The notes below the pieces were generated by a model. It saw only the letters and a list, made by a program, of their open reading frames with translations, made no database searches and was not told where the DNA came from. A stretch of DNA of 64,000 nt from assembly GCF_001942255.1 (NCBI RefSeq), contig NZ_MKKC01000065.1:124001-188000 (forward strand), given 5' to 3'. Shown piece after piece: positions 41,539 through 51,549 of this stretch; within the stretch, counting starts at the first letter, position 1; each line of letters begins with the position of its first letter. This DNA is from Nocardiopsis sp. CNR-923 (lineage in GTDB: Bacteria > Actinomycetota > Actinomycetes > Streptosporangiales > Streptosporangiaceae). Both the position numbers and the translations under genes were made by a program.

Positions 41539-41939
41539 CCCTGCCCGGGGCGGACGAGCTGTTCTTCCGCCCCTCCGGAGCCGAACCGGAGCCGGACCCG
41601 CCGCCGACCGGCCGCCAGCGCACGGCACCCGAGTACGAGGACCGGGACGAGGCGGCCGAACGCGGGGCCGCGCGCCAGGGCGGCGGCTCCCGGGGGACCG
41701 CGAAGGTGCGCCGCGCGCCCAAGCCGAGCGGCCGCCAGCGCCACGACGAGAAGATCACCGTGTACGTCTCCGGCGCCGAACTCCTGGCGCTGGAGCAGAC
41801 GCGGCTGTCGCTGCGCGCCGAACACGGACTGTCGGCCGACCGCGGTCGTCTGGTTCGCGAGGCCGTCGCGGTGCTGCTCGCCGACTTCGAGGAGCACGGT
41901 GCGTCGAGCATGCTCGTGCGCAGGCTGACCGAGGACTGA
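41511..41939 (+). CDS. Small basic protein coupled to ParA, possible ribbon-helix-helix fold
   Basis: A 142-residue protein starting at GTG 41511, with AAGGAGG at 41494-41500 inside the parA gene. The first 75 residues are charged, Pro/Gly-rich and probably disordered. The C-terminal 65 (HDEKITVYVSGAELLALEQTRLSLRAEHGLSADRGRLVREAVAVLLADFEEHG) have a strand-helix-helix layout reminiscent of ribbon-helix-helix DNA-binding proteins; that is inference. The 28-base overlap with parA suggests coupled expression and a possible partner role. Confidence 0.75.
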   Translation: MASQRSRRVTLPGADELFFRPSGAEPEPDPPPTGRQRTAPEYEDRDEAAERGAARQGGGSRGTAKVRRAPKPSGRQRHDEKITVYVSGAELLALEQTRLSLRAEHGLSADRGRLVREAVAVLLADFEEHGASSMLVRRLTED

Positions 41940-42050
41940 GGGTCCGGCTCTCCGGCGTGGGGGAGCGCCGGGTCGGTCGCGGGTGTCACCGGCGGGGCCT
42001 GGCCGGTGACACCCTTGTACGCATGAGTGAGACGACGTGGAGCCGCGGCC

Positions 42051-42899
42051 ATGGCGGCTGATCAGGAGGCGCACCCGCCCCCGGAGGAGACCGGGGAGGG
42101 GGATCCGCACGCCTTCCAGGTGCACCTGGACAACTTCGAGGGCCCCTTCGACCTGCTCCTGGCGCTGATCTCCAAGCACAAACTGGACATCACCGAGGTG
42201 GCGCTGTCGCGGGTCACCGACGAGTTCATCGCCCACATCCGTGATTACGGCGAGGAGTGGGACCTGGACCAGGCCAGCAACTTCCTGCTGGTCGCCGCGA
42301 CGCTGCTGGACCTGAAGGCGGCCCGGCTGCTGCCCCGGGGCGACGTCGAGGACGAGGCCGACCTGGCACTGTTGGAGGCCCGGGACCTGCTGTTCGCGCG
42401 GTTGTTGCAGTACCGCGCCTACAAGGAGGTCGCGGCGGTCATGAGCGAGCGTATGGCGGCTCAGGGTCGACGGTACGCGCGGGCGGTGCCGCTGGAGGAG
42501 AGGTTCGCGTCGTTGCGGCCGGAGGTGTTCCTGCGGCTGGGTCCGCGGGAGTTCGCGGCATTGGCCGGGCGGGTGTTCACCCCCAAGGAGCCGCCGAGCG
42601 TGCCGGTCACGCACATCCATCAGACCAGGACGTCGGTGAAGGAGCAGGGCGAACTCGTCGTGGCCGCCCTGCGCGAGCACGGGACGCTCACGTTCACCGA
42701 ACTCACCGAGGGCTGTACCGGTACCTTCGAGGTCGTCGCGCGGTTCCTCGCGCTGCTGGAGCTGTACCGGGCCTCGAACGTGGGCTTCGACCAACCCGAA
42801 CCCCTGGGCGCGCTGTCGGTGACCTGGACCGGCGGCGAGGGCGAGGTCCGGGTGGAGACCGACTACGACGACGCGGTGGACGAGGAGGAGGGGCGATGA
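42051..42899 (+). CDS. scpA: Segregation and condensation protein A
   Basis: The kleisin subunit that bridges SMC heads. Residues 20-110 carry the family block FQVHLDNFEGPFDLLLALISKHKLDITEVALSRVTDEF and NFLLVAATLLDLKAARLLP. The C-terminal winged helix is near LTFTELTEGCTGTFEVVARFLALLELYR. ATG 42051 starts just before MAADQEAHPP; the extra residues from 42027 are unlikely. It overlaps scpB by ATGA. Confidence 0.95.
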   Translation: MAADQEAHPPPEETGEGDPHAFQVHLDNFEGPFDLLLALISKHKLDITEVALSRVTDEFIAHIRDYGEEWDLDQASNFLLVAATLLDLKAARLLPRGDVEDEADLALLEARDLLFARLLQYRAYKEVAAVMSERMAAQGRRYARAVPLEERFASLRPEVFLRLGPREFAALAGRVFTPKEPPSVPVTHIHQTRTSVKEQGELVVAALREHGTLTFTELTEGCTGTFEVVARFLALLELYRASNVGFDQPEPLGALSVTWTGGEGEVRVETDYDDAVDEEEGR

Positions 42900-43489
42900 G
42901 CGCGGAGCACGCGGCCGGTGTGGGGGATGTCTCGGCGCCGCCCACGCTGCGTCGGGACCTGGAGGCGGTGCTCATGGTGGTGGACCAGCCGGTGTCCGAG
43001 TACGACCTGGCACGCGCGCTGGACCTGCCCGTGGATGCGGTGACCCGGACCCTGGAGGAGCTGTCCAGGGAATACACCGAGCAGGGGAGGGGTTTCGACC
43101 TGCGCGCGGTGGCCGAGGGGTGGCGTGTCTACACACGCCCCGAGTGCGCCGACGTCGTCGAGCACTTCCTTCGGGAGGGGCAGGAGGTGCGGCTCACGCA
43201 GGCCGCCCTGGAGACGATGGCGGTCGTGGCCTACCGGCAGCCGGTCTCCCGGGGCAGGGTCTCCGCCGTCCGCGGTGTCAACTGCGACGGAGTTATGCGT
43301 ACCCTCGTACTGAGGGGGCTGATCGAAGAGGCCGGGCACGATTCCGAATCCGGCGCACTGCTGTATCGGACCACCTCCTATTTCCTGGAACGGTTGGGCC
43401 TGCGCGCCCTCGACGAACTGCCTGATCTGGCGCCGTTCCTCCCCGACGACATCGAAGGTCTAGACGACACCGGTGAGCACACCCAATGA
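42896..43489 (+). CDS. scpB: Segregation and condensation protein B
   Basis: A 197-residue dimer of winged helices that binds ScpA. Visible blocks are LRRDLEAVLMVVDQPVSEYDLARAL, GFDLRAVAEGWRVYTRPECADVVEHFL and LTQAALETMAVVAYRQPVSRGRVSAVRGVNCDGVMRTL, the last being the family hallmark. The start overlaps the scpA stop, and its own end overlaps the rluB start by 17 bases. Confidence 0.95.
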   Translation: MSAEHAAGVGDVSAPPTLRRDLEAVLMVVDQPVSEYDLARALDLPVDAVTRTLEELSREYTEQGRGFDLRAVAEGWRVYTRPECADVVEHFLREGQEVRLTQAALETMAVVAYRQPVSRGRVSAVRGVNCDGVMRTLVLRGLIEEAGHDSESGALLYRTTSYFLERLGLRALDELPDLAPFLPDDIEGLDDTGEHTQ

Positions 43490-43998
43490 CAGTTCCCGCG
43501 GTGCGCGGGACGACGCCCCGCGCGGTGAGCGCGGCGGCCACGACGACCACCGCCAGCGAGGCGGACGACGCCCCCACGACCGGGACCGCAGGGACCTCGG
43601 CGACCGGGGCCACCGCGGCGGAGGCGACCGCTCCCTCCGACGCGACGACAGGGACCGCGGCGGGTACCGCGGTCGGGATGACCGACGCCCGTACGGCCGC
43701 GACGACCGCGACTCCCGGGGCCCAAGCGGCGACCGGGGCGGCTTCGGTGGCCGGGAGCGGCGTGACGAGCGCGGTGAGCGGCGTTCGTTCGGCCGTGACG
43801 ATGATCGGGGCTCTCGGGGCTCTCGGGGCGACTACCGAGGCGGCCGAGATGACCGTGGGCGCGATGATTTCCGTGGTTCACGAAGCGATCGGGATTCGCG
43901 GGGTCCGCGCGAGGGTCGCGATGACCGAGGCCGCGGCGGTTTCCGGGGCGATCGTGACCAGGGCGGTTTCCGGGGCTCGCGTGCGGGTCGTGGCTACG
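43473..43998 (+). pseudogene. rluB: 5' fragment of rluB (23S rRNA pseudouridine synthase): only the Arg/Gly/Asp-rich extension remains
   Basis: GTG 43473 overlaps scpB, exactly where actinomycetes place rluB. The frame encodes about 175 residues of Arg-Gly-Asp low complexity (RGGYRGRDDRRPYGRDDRDSR; RGGFRGDRDQGGFRG), typical of the disordered N-terminal extension of actinobacterial RluB. It stops looking like RluB at RGYG, near 43996, where the sequence changes to the 3' end of a minus-strand gene. The S4 and catalytic domains are absent from the window. Identification rests on position and composition because no catalytic motif is left. Confidence 0.65.
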
Positions 43999-44821
43999 GT
44001 ACCTTGGCCCGTTCAAACACCTCCAGCAGTCGCATCTGGAGTTCGCGGTACCGGACGACCACACCGATCGTGCGGTTCGGATGGAGGCGGACGTGCTCGC
44101 GCAGCTCGGTCGTGAGCTCGCTGAACGTCCGATACCTGGCCATGACCGGGAGGGGCCCGTCCCGCTCCGGTAGAAGGGGGTCGGCCCCTCCCAGGCGGAA
44201 GTGCTCGGCCAGGTCGGCGATCGGCCGGGAGGTGCGGTGGTTCTCCGCCAGGCGGACCTCTTCGGCGGCCAGGACTCGCCGGATCTCGTCGGTGGTGCTC
44301 CTGGACTCGGTGATGGTCTGGTACTCGTCGGCCAGAACGGTCACCCGTGCTCCCGCCAGGCGGCACAGGCGGTAGAACCCCACCGGAAGGTCCTGGCCCT
44401 CGTCGACCACCAACGCTCCGATGGAGGGGAGCTCCCCGGCCCCCATCGCCTCGGTGAGCAGCGCGGGCCAGTCGAAGTCGAACCCTCCGGGCGTGTGGGT
44501 GGGCGGTCGCCCACCCACAGCGCGCTCGTACCAGGACCTCAGCCAGGAGTGGACGGTCGCCACCTTCACGTCCGGTCCCAGTTCACAGGTCGCCCGCGCC
44601 ACGTGCTGCCGCAGAAGGTTGGACCGGCACAGCAGGGTGGCCGGTGCGCCGGTGAGGGCGAGCATCGCCGCGCGATGCACCGCGATCACGCTTTTTCCCG
44701 ACCCCGGAGGGCCGCTCACCACGTGGTTGCCGTCGAACGGCAGGTCATGGAGTACCTCCTGCTGTCCGCTGGACAGGTCCAGGTACCTCAGGACTCCGGA
44801 TCGGGCCACCGCGGTGGTCAC
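43994..44821 (-). pseudogene. UvrD/Rep-like SF1 ATPase, C-terminally truncated, third gene of the drm-like operon
   Basis: GTG 44821 follows AAGGAGG and overlaps the drmB stop (GTGA). The 275 residues contain helicase motif I (GPPGSGKSVIAVHRAAM), motif Ia/Ib region (LLCRSNLLRQHVARA; VATVHSWLRSW), motif II (IGALVVDEGQDLPVGF), motif III (VTVLADEYQTI) and the start of domain 2 (RTIGVVVRYRELQ). It then ends AKVP-stop at the rluB junction. Motifs V and VI are missing, so helicase activity is unlikely. Related ATPases accompany defence helicases and methylases elsewhere. The cut falls within a few bases of the cut in rluB. Confidence 0.7.
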
Positions 44822-46683
44822 GTTGCCTCCTTCCCGCGGGTGATACGGGCCGCCTGGCCGCGAGCGGATTCGATCACCGGCTCGAAGAACCCGGGGACTT
44901 GGGGGCCGCCGACGAGCAGAACCCGGTCCAGCAGGGCGTTGCCTGCTTCGCAACTGGTCTCCGGGAGCAGCGCACAGGCATGGCAGGCCGCCCGGTTGAG
45001 GTTGGCGAACCCGCGGGCACCGTGCTCCGCGCACAGCGGATCGGCCGAGCACCACGCCCCGGACTCCAGGAGCCTGAGCAGGGTCTCCGCCAACCGGTCG
45101 GAGGAGCCCTGGTGGGCGAGACCGCCCAGGGTGCCCTCGGCGTCACCGGCGGCCGTGTAGACGAGGACCCCGGCCTGGTGTCCGTGCTCACCGGGGCGCG
45201 CGTACACCCGCTCACGCAGGGAGGAGATCCCGTAACCGCTCTCGAAGGAGAGCTGGCGGATCAACAGGTGGGCGAAGGTGTGCAGCAACGGCAGCCGTGG
45301 CAGCAGTCGGTCGCCAACCGTACCGATGAGCCGGTCTTTCTGGAAGGCGGCGTCCAGGTCGCGCTCCAGGTCCCCCACACGCTCGCGCACCCCCGTGTGC
45401 GACTCCCAACGGGTGATCTCCTGCTCGGAGAAGGACAGGAAGACCCCTTCACCGAAGACCTCGACCGCCGGCAGCCAGCCTCGTCGGCCCGTGGCGTCGG
45501 CCCCGACCATGCCCTTCGGGGACGGCTGCACACGGCAGAATCCGCGCAGGGCCCGGACCTCGCGCAGCCGGTCGGCGACCACGACCCGTTCGACGCACCC
45601 CCGCAGTATCCGATCTGCCTCGGACGTGCGGGCCGATGGGACGAAGGGGACTGGACGGACCGTGAAGTTGCGATGGTTCACCGCCGCGTCGGCGTTCAGC
45701 GCCGACCACTCGTCCCAGCTCAGGTCCGTGGCCGGTGAGGCGGTCGCGCCCGGAGCGGGCCCACCCGGAACCGGATCACCGCCGGTCTCAAGGCGCAGCA
45801 GGGCCGCCACGTCCTCGGGGGTGACGCCCTCGTTGGCGTCGCAGATCATCCCGATGGCCGCCGCCTCCCGTCCTGTGCCTTGGAGACGGCACAGGCCCGG
45901 CCACATCGGGTCCTCCCGGATGCGGGAGGCGGTCTGAGGATCCACCTGGTCGGTGCCGGGGCCTTCGGGACCGGAGATGTCCAGCGCTGAGATCGTGACC
46001 GGGTAGTAGACGTTGCCCGCGTTGCGCTGCACGATGCGGGCCTGCTCCGCACAAGGGACCTTCTGCCCGAGGTCCTGCCAGGGGTGGCGGCCCGCGCAGC
46101 GGATGCGGCCCCGGTCCAGCAGGGCGAGCAGGTCCCTTGAGGCGTCGCACGCGCGGCAGTGGACGGACAGGGCCTCCAGACCGATGGAGGAGCGGTCGAC
46201 CAGGAAGGACAGCCGCCTCTGGGAGCGTTCGCACACGGGTGTCCCGGGTCGGCTGTGGGCCCACCACCACCAGTCCACGTCGTCCATGTGCCCCTCCGAG
46301 CAGATCTGGACGAACCGCATCGGTGCGAGCACCTGCGGAGTGGGGCAGGCCGGGCACAGCGGGGCGGACCCCGGCTGTTCGTCCGCTACTGCCCACTGCT
46401 TCATCCGGCGGCAGGACCCGCAGAAGAGCCAGGCGGGGAAACGGACACAGGGCACTCCGTCGGCGTCGGGGGTGTCGAAGAAGTCGTTGGCCGCCGGGGG
46501 CAGGGCCCGAAATCCCGTGACCCTCAACCGCTCCGCGAGCCTGGGGGAGTCAACCCAGGGGCTGGTGGTGGGCCAACGGGAGATGTCGGCGGACACGAAC
46601 GACTCGCCCCGGGCCTCGATGATGGCACCGACTCCGAACGGCACGATGGTCTGAGACTGGCGGACGCGCAGCTTCCGGGTCAT
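44818..46683 (-). CDS. drmB: DrmB-like DUF1998 protein
   Basis: A 621-residue protein translated from ATG 46683, overlapping the helicase stop (ATGA). The N-terminus LRVRQSQTIVPFGVGAIIEARGESFVSADI is the DrmB-type opening. Zinc-knuckle cysteines follow: CGSCRRMKQW...CPACP near residue 90, and HCRACDASRDLL...RCAGRHPWQ near residue 180. The C-terminal DUF1998 part has HTFAHLLIRQLSFESGYGISSLRERVYA and a Cys cluster, CSADPLCAEHG...ACHACALLPETSCEAGNALLDR. In DISARM, DrmA and DrmB form the core complex that engages incoming DNA. The fixed order drmA-drmB is kept here. Family call confident; system membership inferred. Confidence 0.88.
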   Translation of the reverse strand: MTRKLRVRQSQTIVPFGVGAIIEARGESFVSADISRWPTTSPWVDSPRLAERLRVTGFRALPPAANDFFDTPDADGVPCVRFPAWLFCGSCRRMKQWAVADEQPGSAPLCPACPTPQVLAPMRFVQICSEGHMDDVDWWWWAHSRPGTPVCERSQRRLSFLVDRSSIGLEALSVHCRACDASRDLLALLDRGRIRCAGRHPWQDLGQKVPCAEQARIVQRNAGNVYYPVTISALDISGPEGPGTDQVDPQTASRIREDPMWPGLCRLQGTGREAAAIGMICDANEGVTPEDVAALLRLETGGDPVPGGPAPGATASPATDLSWDEWSALNADAAVNHRNFTVRPVPFVPSARTSEADRILRGCVERVVVADRLREVRALRGFCRVQPSPKGMVGADATGRRGWLPAVEVFGEGVFLSFSEQEITRWESHTGVRERVGDLERDLDAAFQKDRLIGTVGDRLLPRLPLLHTFAHLLIRQLSFESGYGISSLRERVYARPGEHGHQAGVLVYTAAGDAEGTLGGLAHQGSSDRLAETLLRLLESGAWCSADPLCAEHGARGFANLNRAACHACALLPETSCEAGNALLDRVLLVGGPQVPGFFEPVIESARGQAARITRGKEAT

Positions 46684-49600
46684 CCCCGGGCCCCCTTCAC
46701 GGTGATCTGGCACTCGCGGTCCACGGAGCGGACCGAGTGCAGGGTCTCCCACAGGCCGTTCCTACGGTCGAAGTTCTTCAGGATGTGCCGTGTCGACCGA
46801 CCCTGTCCGCTCCAGTAGAGGGCGCCCCGCGCCTGACGGGCCGCGACGGCCTCGTCCCGCCAGTCGTCGACGAGTACCTTCAATTCGGCGGCCACGTCGG
46901 ACGTGACGGCGGGGTCGGCCTGTTCCACCCACGCCACCAGTCGTTTGACGGCATCGGAGACGGCACCGGGATCATCGAGGACACGGGACGCCTGGTCCTC
47001 CCCCGACCACCCGTGGCCGTGCCGGAGAAGGATGACCAGAGCGGCGTGCAGGGCGCGTTTGCGGGACGGGATCGACCAGGGGGTCACACTGGACGGCTCG
47101 ACGTGCCGGTACAGCGACCGGTGGAACACCCCGAAGGTCTCGTAGTGTGAGCGGTCCCGCGGTTTGGTGGCGTTGAAGAAGGCCACGATCAGCCCGGGGA
47201 CGCGGTGGCGCCCGACGCGGCTGGTCGCCTGGATGTACTCGGCTGCGGCCTTGGGCTGGCCGAGCATCAGCATGAGCGCGAGTCGGCCGACGTCGACGCC
47301 GACGGAGAGCATGTTGGTGCAGGCGAGGAGGGACACCGCGGCCGGGGAGGGGCATCCTTCCTCCAGACGGGCCAGCAGGCGCGGCTGTTCCTCGCGGTGC
47401 AGGTTGCTCGTGAGCTCCTGGACCGACGGTTCGGCGAGTTCACGTGTCCCCTTCCCGTCCCCGCCCATCCCGATGAGCTGCGCGGGGATGTCGTCCCGCG
47501 CCGAGGTCAGGGTGCGGCCGAGTTCCCTGAGGCTGTGGTGGTAGGCGACCAGCGTCCAGTAGTCGTCGAGGTGTTCCTCGGGGAGCCGGGCCGCCTCGTG
47601 CAGCAGGGCGGCCACCGTGGCGACGGTGGCGCGGCCAGCCGTGTGCCCCTGGGCCATGACGCCCACGTAGAGGCGGCCCGCGGAGCACTCGTCGGGTTCG
47701 GAGAAGTAGGAGTGGCGCGCGTCCAGGCCGGGAGGGGGGAAGAGTTGGACGTCACGGCCGTACATTCGGCGGACCTGTTCACCGGAGCGGCGGATCGTCG
47801 CCGTGGACGCCACCACCTTGGGTGGCACTCCGTCCCAGGAGCACAACCGCAGGATCGCGGACTCGTACAGGCCGACCGTGGTGCCGAGCGGGCCGGTCAG
47901 CAGGTGCAGTTCGTCCTGGATGACCAGGGACGGCCGCAGTCGGCCACCGCCGCCGAACAGCCGTCCGGCCCTGGCCTCCCAGGCCAGGCGGGCGAACTTG
48001 TCCACGGTTCCGAGCAAGAACGAGGGAGGGGCATCGTACAGGTGGGCGTCGACCACGCGTACGGGGAGTTCGCCATGGAAGTCGCACTCCTCGCGCGGGC
48101 AGAAGAAGGAGAACGACGACGGCGAGGTCCGCACCCCGTAGTCGCCCGGGTCCGACGACTTGTTCTCAGGCATGATCCGGGTGCCGCACCACGGGCACCG
48201 GTCCAGGATGAAGGCATCGGTCGGCCGGGCCATCTCACGCTGCCGTTCGGCGAGTTCGTGCGCCCGGTCGTAGGTGTTGGGCGTGGTGGCCTCGCCCACC
48301 CACAGGCCGATGGAGAACCGCTCGGCGCCGAGGTCGAGCCCGGGGCAGGACCGTTCCGCGGGGCGCAGCCGCAGGTACTCCAGAGCGCACACCGTGTTCC
48401 CGCGCGCTGGAACTGCTGGGTGGTGAGCAGGCTGAGGGTGTAGCGGCTGAGCACGGCTGTGCCGCCCCCACAAGAGCCGTGCCGCAGCCGCCGCAGGACC
48501 ATCTCGAAACAGGCCAGCAGCAGGTAGGCCTCGGTCTTGCCGCCTCCGGTGGGGAACCAGACGACGTCGGCGCTCTCGCGGTCGGGGTGTGCGGGATCAA
48601 TGAGGCCGCCGACGCACAGCAGGAAGAAACCGAGTTGGAAGGGCCGCCATGCGTAGGCGCCATCGGGCGCGGTCTTCTGGGGCAACGGGTCGTAGCGTGT
48701 GCGCGGGGTCCCCGCCAGGTCGGCCGAGCCACGGCGCATCTGTAGGGCCATCGCCTGGTTGGCGGTCCGAAAGGCCGCCAGCGCCGCAGGGTCCTCGCAC
48801 ACCAGGCGCGCCCCGGCCTCCATGCGGTCGATGGCTGTGCGGATGCGGGTCAGGATGCGCTCGGCGGCTGCCTGCCCCCACCGGGGGACCGCGGTGGCGG
48901 CCTCCAGGACGCGTTCGCCGTACCAGTTCCGGTAGCCGTCGACGAACCCGGACAGCTCCCGGGCGAGATCGGCCGGGGGAAGGGAGGCGTCGCTGAGGAA
49001 GGAGAGTTTCAGCGCACGCGCATCGGTCGGGCCGGCGTGCCGGACCCGCAGGACCTCCTCGGTCGGCATGACCTCGGTGCCGATCCGATCGGGCGGGCCG
49101 TCCTCCGGTACCGAGTCCGACCGCTCCTCGGTGACCGAGCAGCCGTGGCCGACGGTGAAGGTCCGCACGTGCCGGTACTGCAGGCGCAGCTCCTCTTCCT
49201 CCGGGTCGCGGCTGGTGAGCAGGACACCGGGGTATTCCAGGAAGGCGCCGTCACGGGGCTCCACGGTAAAGGAGGACTGGAAGAGCATCCGGTCCCAGTC
49301 GGTACGCGGCGGCCGGTGACCGTTCCTTCCTGCGCGGTCCGGTGGTTCGGCGACGGCCGCGTTGACGAGCGCGACTGTCACCAGCCACGCACCGGCGTAG
49401 GGGCGTCGGCGGACCCGGAGCAGGGCGCGGCCTCCGTGGACCGGGATGTCGCCGCTCTCCGTAGCTTCGACTGTCTCCTCGTCGAGCGGGATACGGGACC
49501 ACCGCCGTGTTCCGTCGTCCCGCCCAGTCGCATAGCGGGCTCCTCGGCAGGTGATGACCAGGGCAGGAGCGTCGGTGAACAGCGACAGCCCCAGTGACGA

Positions 49601-49881
49601 GGGCAGCCAGGCGTTGGCGTCGGAGGTGGGGTCCTCCGCGAACATGTTCTCCTCGGTGACGGGCTCGTCGCCGTCACCGTCCTTCTCCTCGCCCGCGGAG
49701 AGAAGGTGCGAATGCAGGTCGGCCTCCTGCGGATACAGCGTGCCCATGAGGTAGCGGCGGTCCGGGGGACGGAGAGCACCTCGTGCTCTCCGTTGGCCGG
49801 GCCGACGAGCTGGAGCCGGAGGGCGGACACGAGTAGGTCGCGGGCTTCGGCGGCGTCCTGCTTGGTGGAGCGGTCGGACAT
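46680..49881 (-). CDS. drmA: DrmA-like SF2 helicase (two apparent frameshifts)
   Basis: Read from ATG 49881 (SDRSTKQDAAEARDLLVSAL), repaired at two places, the product has about 1,067 residues. The first shift is in a G/C run at 49764-49768, before YLMGTLYPQEADLHSHLL. The second is near 48395-48408, between LLTTQQFQRA and NTVCALEYLRLRPAE. Walker A is VVWFPTGGGKTEAYLLLACFEM, the DExH box is SLVIQDELHLLTGPLGT, motif III is STATIR, and motif VI is QATSRVGRHRVPG. A zinc-knuckle insert (CPWCGTRI; CPREECDF) precedes the DExH box. In DISARM, DrmA is the translocase partner of DrmB. It is divergent from the sigma factor gene across 111 bases. Confidence 0.85.
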
Positions 49882-49992
49882 CAGGGGCCTGTTCTGGTTC
49901 GTGGGCGCCGGGCTTGCAGGGCCTGGGCGGTGATCCGTTCTCTCCTGGTGCGGGAACGTATTCTGTCAGGGGTCGGTGACATTATCCGACGC

Positions 49993-51549
49993 ATGCCGAA
50001 CTTCTCTCCCTCCCCGATGTCGGAGTCCGCCCGCCACGGCCTGGTGAACGCTGTGCTCGCGAGAATTCGGGCCAGTGCGGAGAACGGTGTGATGACTCGC
50101 GATAAACTCGAAAATGTGTGCGAAGAATTGGGTCTTGGGGAGGAAGTCCGCAGTCGGGTGGAGACGGTACTCCCCGGTCTGGGGATCCGTATAGCGGCTC
50201 CGGAGAAGGTGTCCAGGGGCGAAAGTCCCCAGTCTGCCGGCGGGATCACGGCAGCGGACCGGCGGCGCGTCCGCGATCCCCGAATGGCTGCGGTCGTGCG
50301 TCTGGCGCGGCGCTATGCCGCCGCCGGGTCGATCTCCGCCGCGGTGTTCGACGGTGTCGTCCGTATGTGCGGACTCGGCGGGAGCGAACTCGAAAAGTTA
50401 ACGAACTGCCTGCGCGAGGCCGGCATCTCGATCGCTCATTCGAATACTGGGGAAGACGCGGAACCCGAGGCGGGACCGGCGCCCGAGTCCGGCTCCGGGG
50501 AACACGAAATGGATGCCCCGTATAACTCGGAACCGGCAGACGCGGTCGCTCGTGTGAGAACGGTGCGGGAAACCACCGAGCTGGGCCCGTTCGTCGCGGA
50601 GGCCCGCCGGATCCTGGCCGAGGACCAGAAAAAGCGGCGTCCGGAACGGCGCATCCTCAGCGCACAGGCGGAGGTGGGCCTGGCGGCCCTGATGAGGGGC
50701 GGACAGTCCCTCGGCTCGCCCCTCGCGGAAGCCGGGCTCGCAGCGCTGGAACCGGCCGACGAGCGCCGCCTGGCCTATGAGGCGATGGTGCTGCACAACC
50801 AGAGACTCGTCTACAGCCTGGCGGCCAAGTTCGACGGACAGGGGCTGGACTACGAGGACCTGGCACAGCACGGCATGCGGGGCCTGATGCGCGCGGCCGT
50901 CAAGTTCGACGGGGGACAGGGCAACAAGTTCTCCACCTACGCCACCTGGTGGATCCGCCAGGCCATCACGCGCGCCATCGCCGACGAAGGGGCCCTGATC
51001 CGTCTTCCGGCGCACTTCCACGAGAAGGCGGTCAAGGTCGCGGTGGCTGAGCGTGAACTGGCCGCCCGGGGCAGGCGCACCGGTCAGGCGGACGTGGCGG
51101 TGCACAGCGGTCTGACGGTCGACGAGGTCGACCAGGTCCGCCGCCTCACCTACCGGACCGACTCCCTGGACCGCCAGGTGAGGGGGGACACCACCCTGCT
51201 CGCCCTGGTGGCTGAGGACGAGGACCGTGCCCTGCCCTCCCCGGAGGTCCAGGTCATAGAGGACGAGGGGTGCCGGGAGGTCCGGAACCTGCTCTCCTGC
51301 CTGACCGGCCACCGCGAGCGCGAGGTCATCGAACGGCGCATGGGATGGACCACGGGGGACAGACAGACCCTCGACGCGATCGGGGAGCATTTCGGGGTCA
51401 GCCGCGAACGCATCCGTCAGATCGAGAAGAAGGCCCTGCGGACTTTGCGCGAGGTCCACCTGGGCGGAGCGGGACAGGCCGAGGCGGGCGGGAAGGACAG
51501 GAAGAGGCGGCGCAAGAGGAGGTCAAGCGAGTCGGGGGCCACCGGATGA
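49993..51549 (+). CDS. Sigma-70 family RNA polymerase sigma factor with duplicated N-terminal module, defence-island encoded
   Basis: About 518 residues from ATG 49993. Region 2 (about residues 260-345) is complete: NQRLVYSLAAKFDGQGLDYEDLAQHG, the -10-melting segment KFSTYATWWIRQAITRAIAD, and LIRLPAHFHE. Region 3 follows, and region 4 (about 440-490) ends with the -35-binding helix LDAIGEHFGVSRERIRQIEKKALRTL. Ahead of it are two similar segments shaped like sigma region 1.1: VMTRDKLENVCEELGLGEEVRSRVETVLPGLGIRI and SISAAVFDGVVRMCGLGGSELEKLTNCLREAGISI. These may gate DNA binding. A basic tail ends the protein. A start at GTG 49930 is possible. It lies between drmA and pglX. Confidence 0.88.
   Translation: MPNFSPSPMSESARHGLVNAVLARIRASAENGVMTRDKLENVCEELGLGEEVRSRVETVLPGLGIRIAAPEKVSRGESPQSAGGITAADRRRVRDPRMAAVVRLARRYAAAGSISAAVFDGVVRMCGLGGSELEKLTNCLREAGISIAHSNTGEDAEPEAGPAPESGSGEHEMDAPYNSEPADAVARVRTVRETTELGPFVAEARRILAEDQKKRRPERRILSAQAEVGLAALMRGGQSLGSPLAEAGLAALEPADERRLAYEAMVLHNQRLVYSLAAKFDGQGLDYEDLAQHGMRGLMRAAVKFDGGQGNKFSTYATWWIRQAITRAIADEGALIRLPAHFHEKAVKVAVAERELAARGRRTGQADVAVHSGLTVDEVDQVRRLTYRTDSLDRQVRGDTTLLALVAEDEDRALPSPEVQVIEDEGCREVRNLLSCLTGHREREVIERRMGWTTGDRQTLDAIGEHFGVSRERIRQIEKKALRTLREVHLGGAGQAEAGGKDRKRRRKRRSSESGATG

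Noticed and set aside
43486-44115. Ala/Thr-rich 209-residue ORF overlapping the rluB start
   Set aside because: It is the alternate frame of the Arg-Gly-Asp repeat region; the GTG 43473 frame fits rluB by position and composition.
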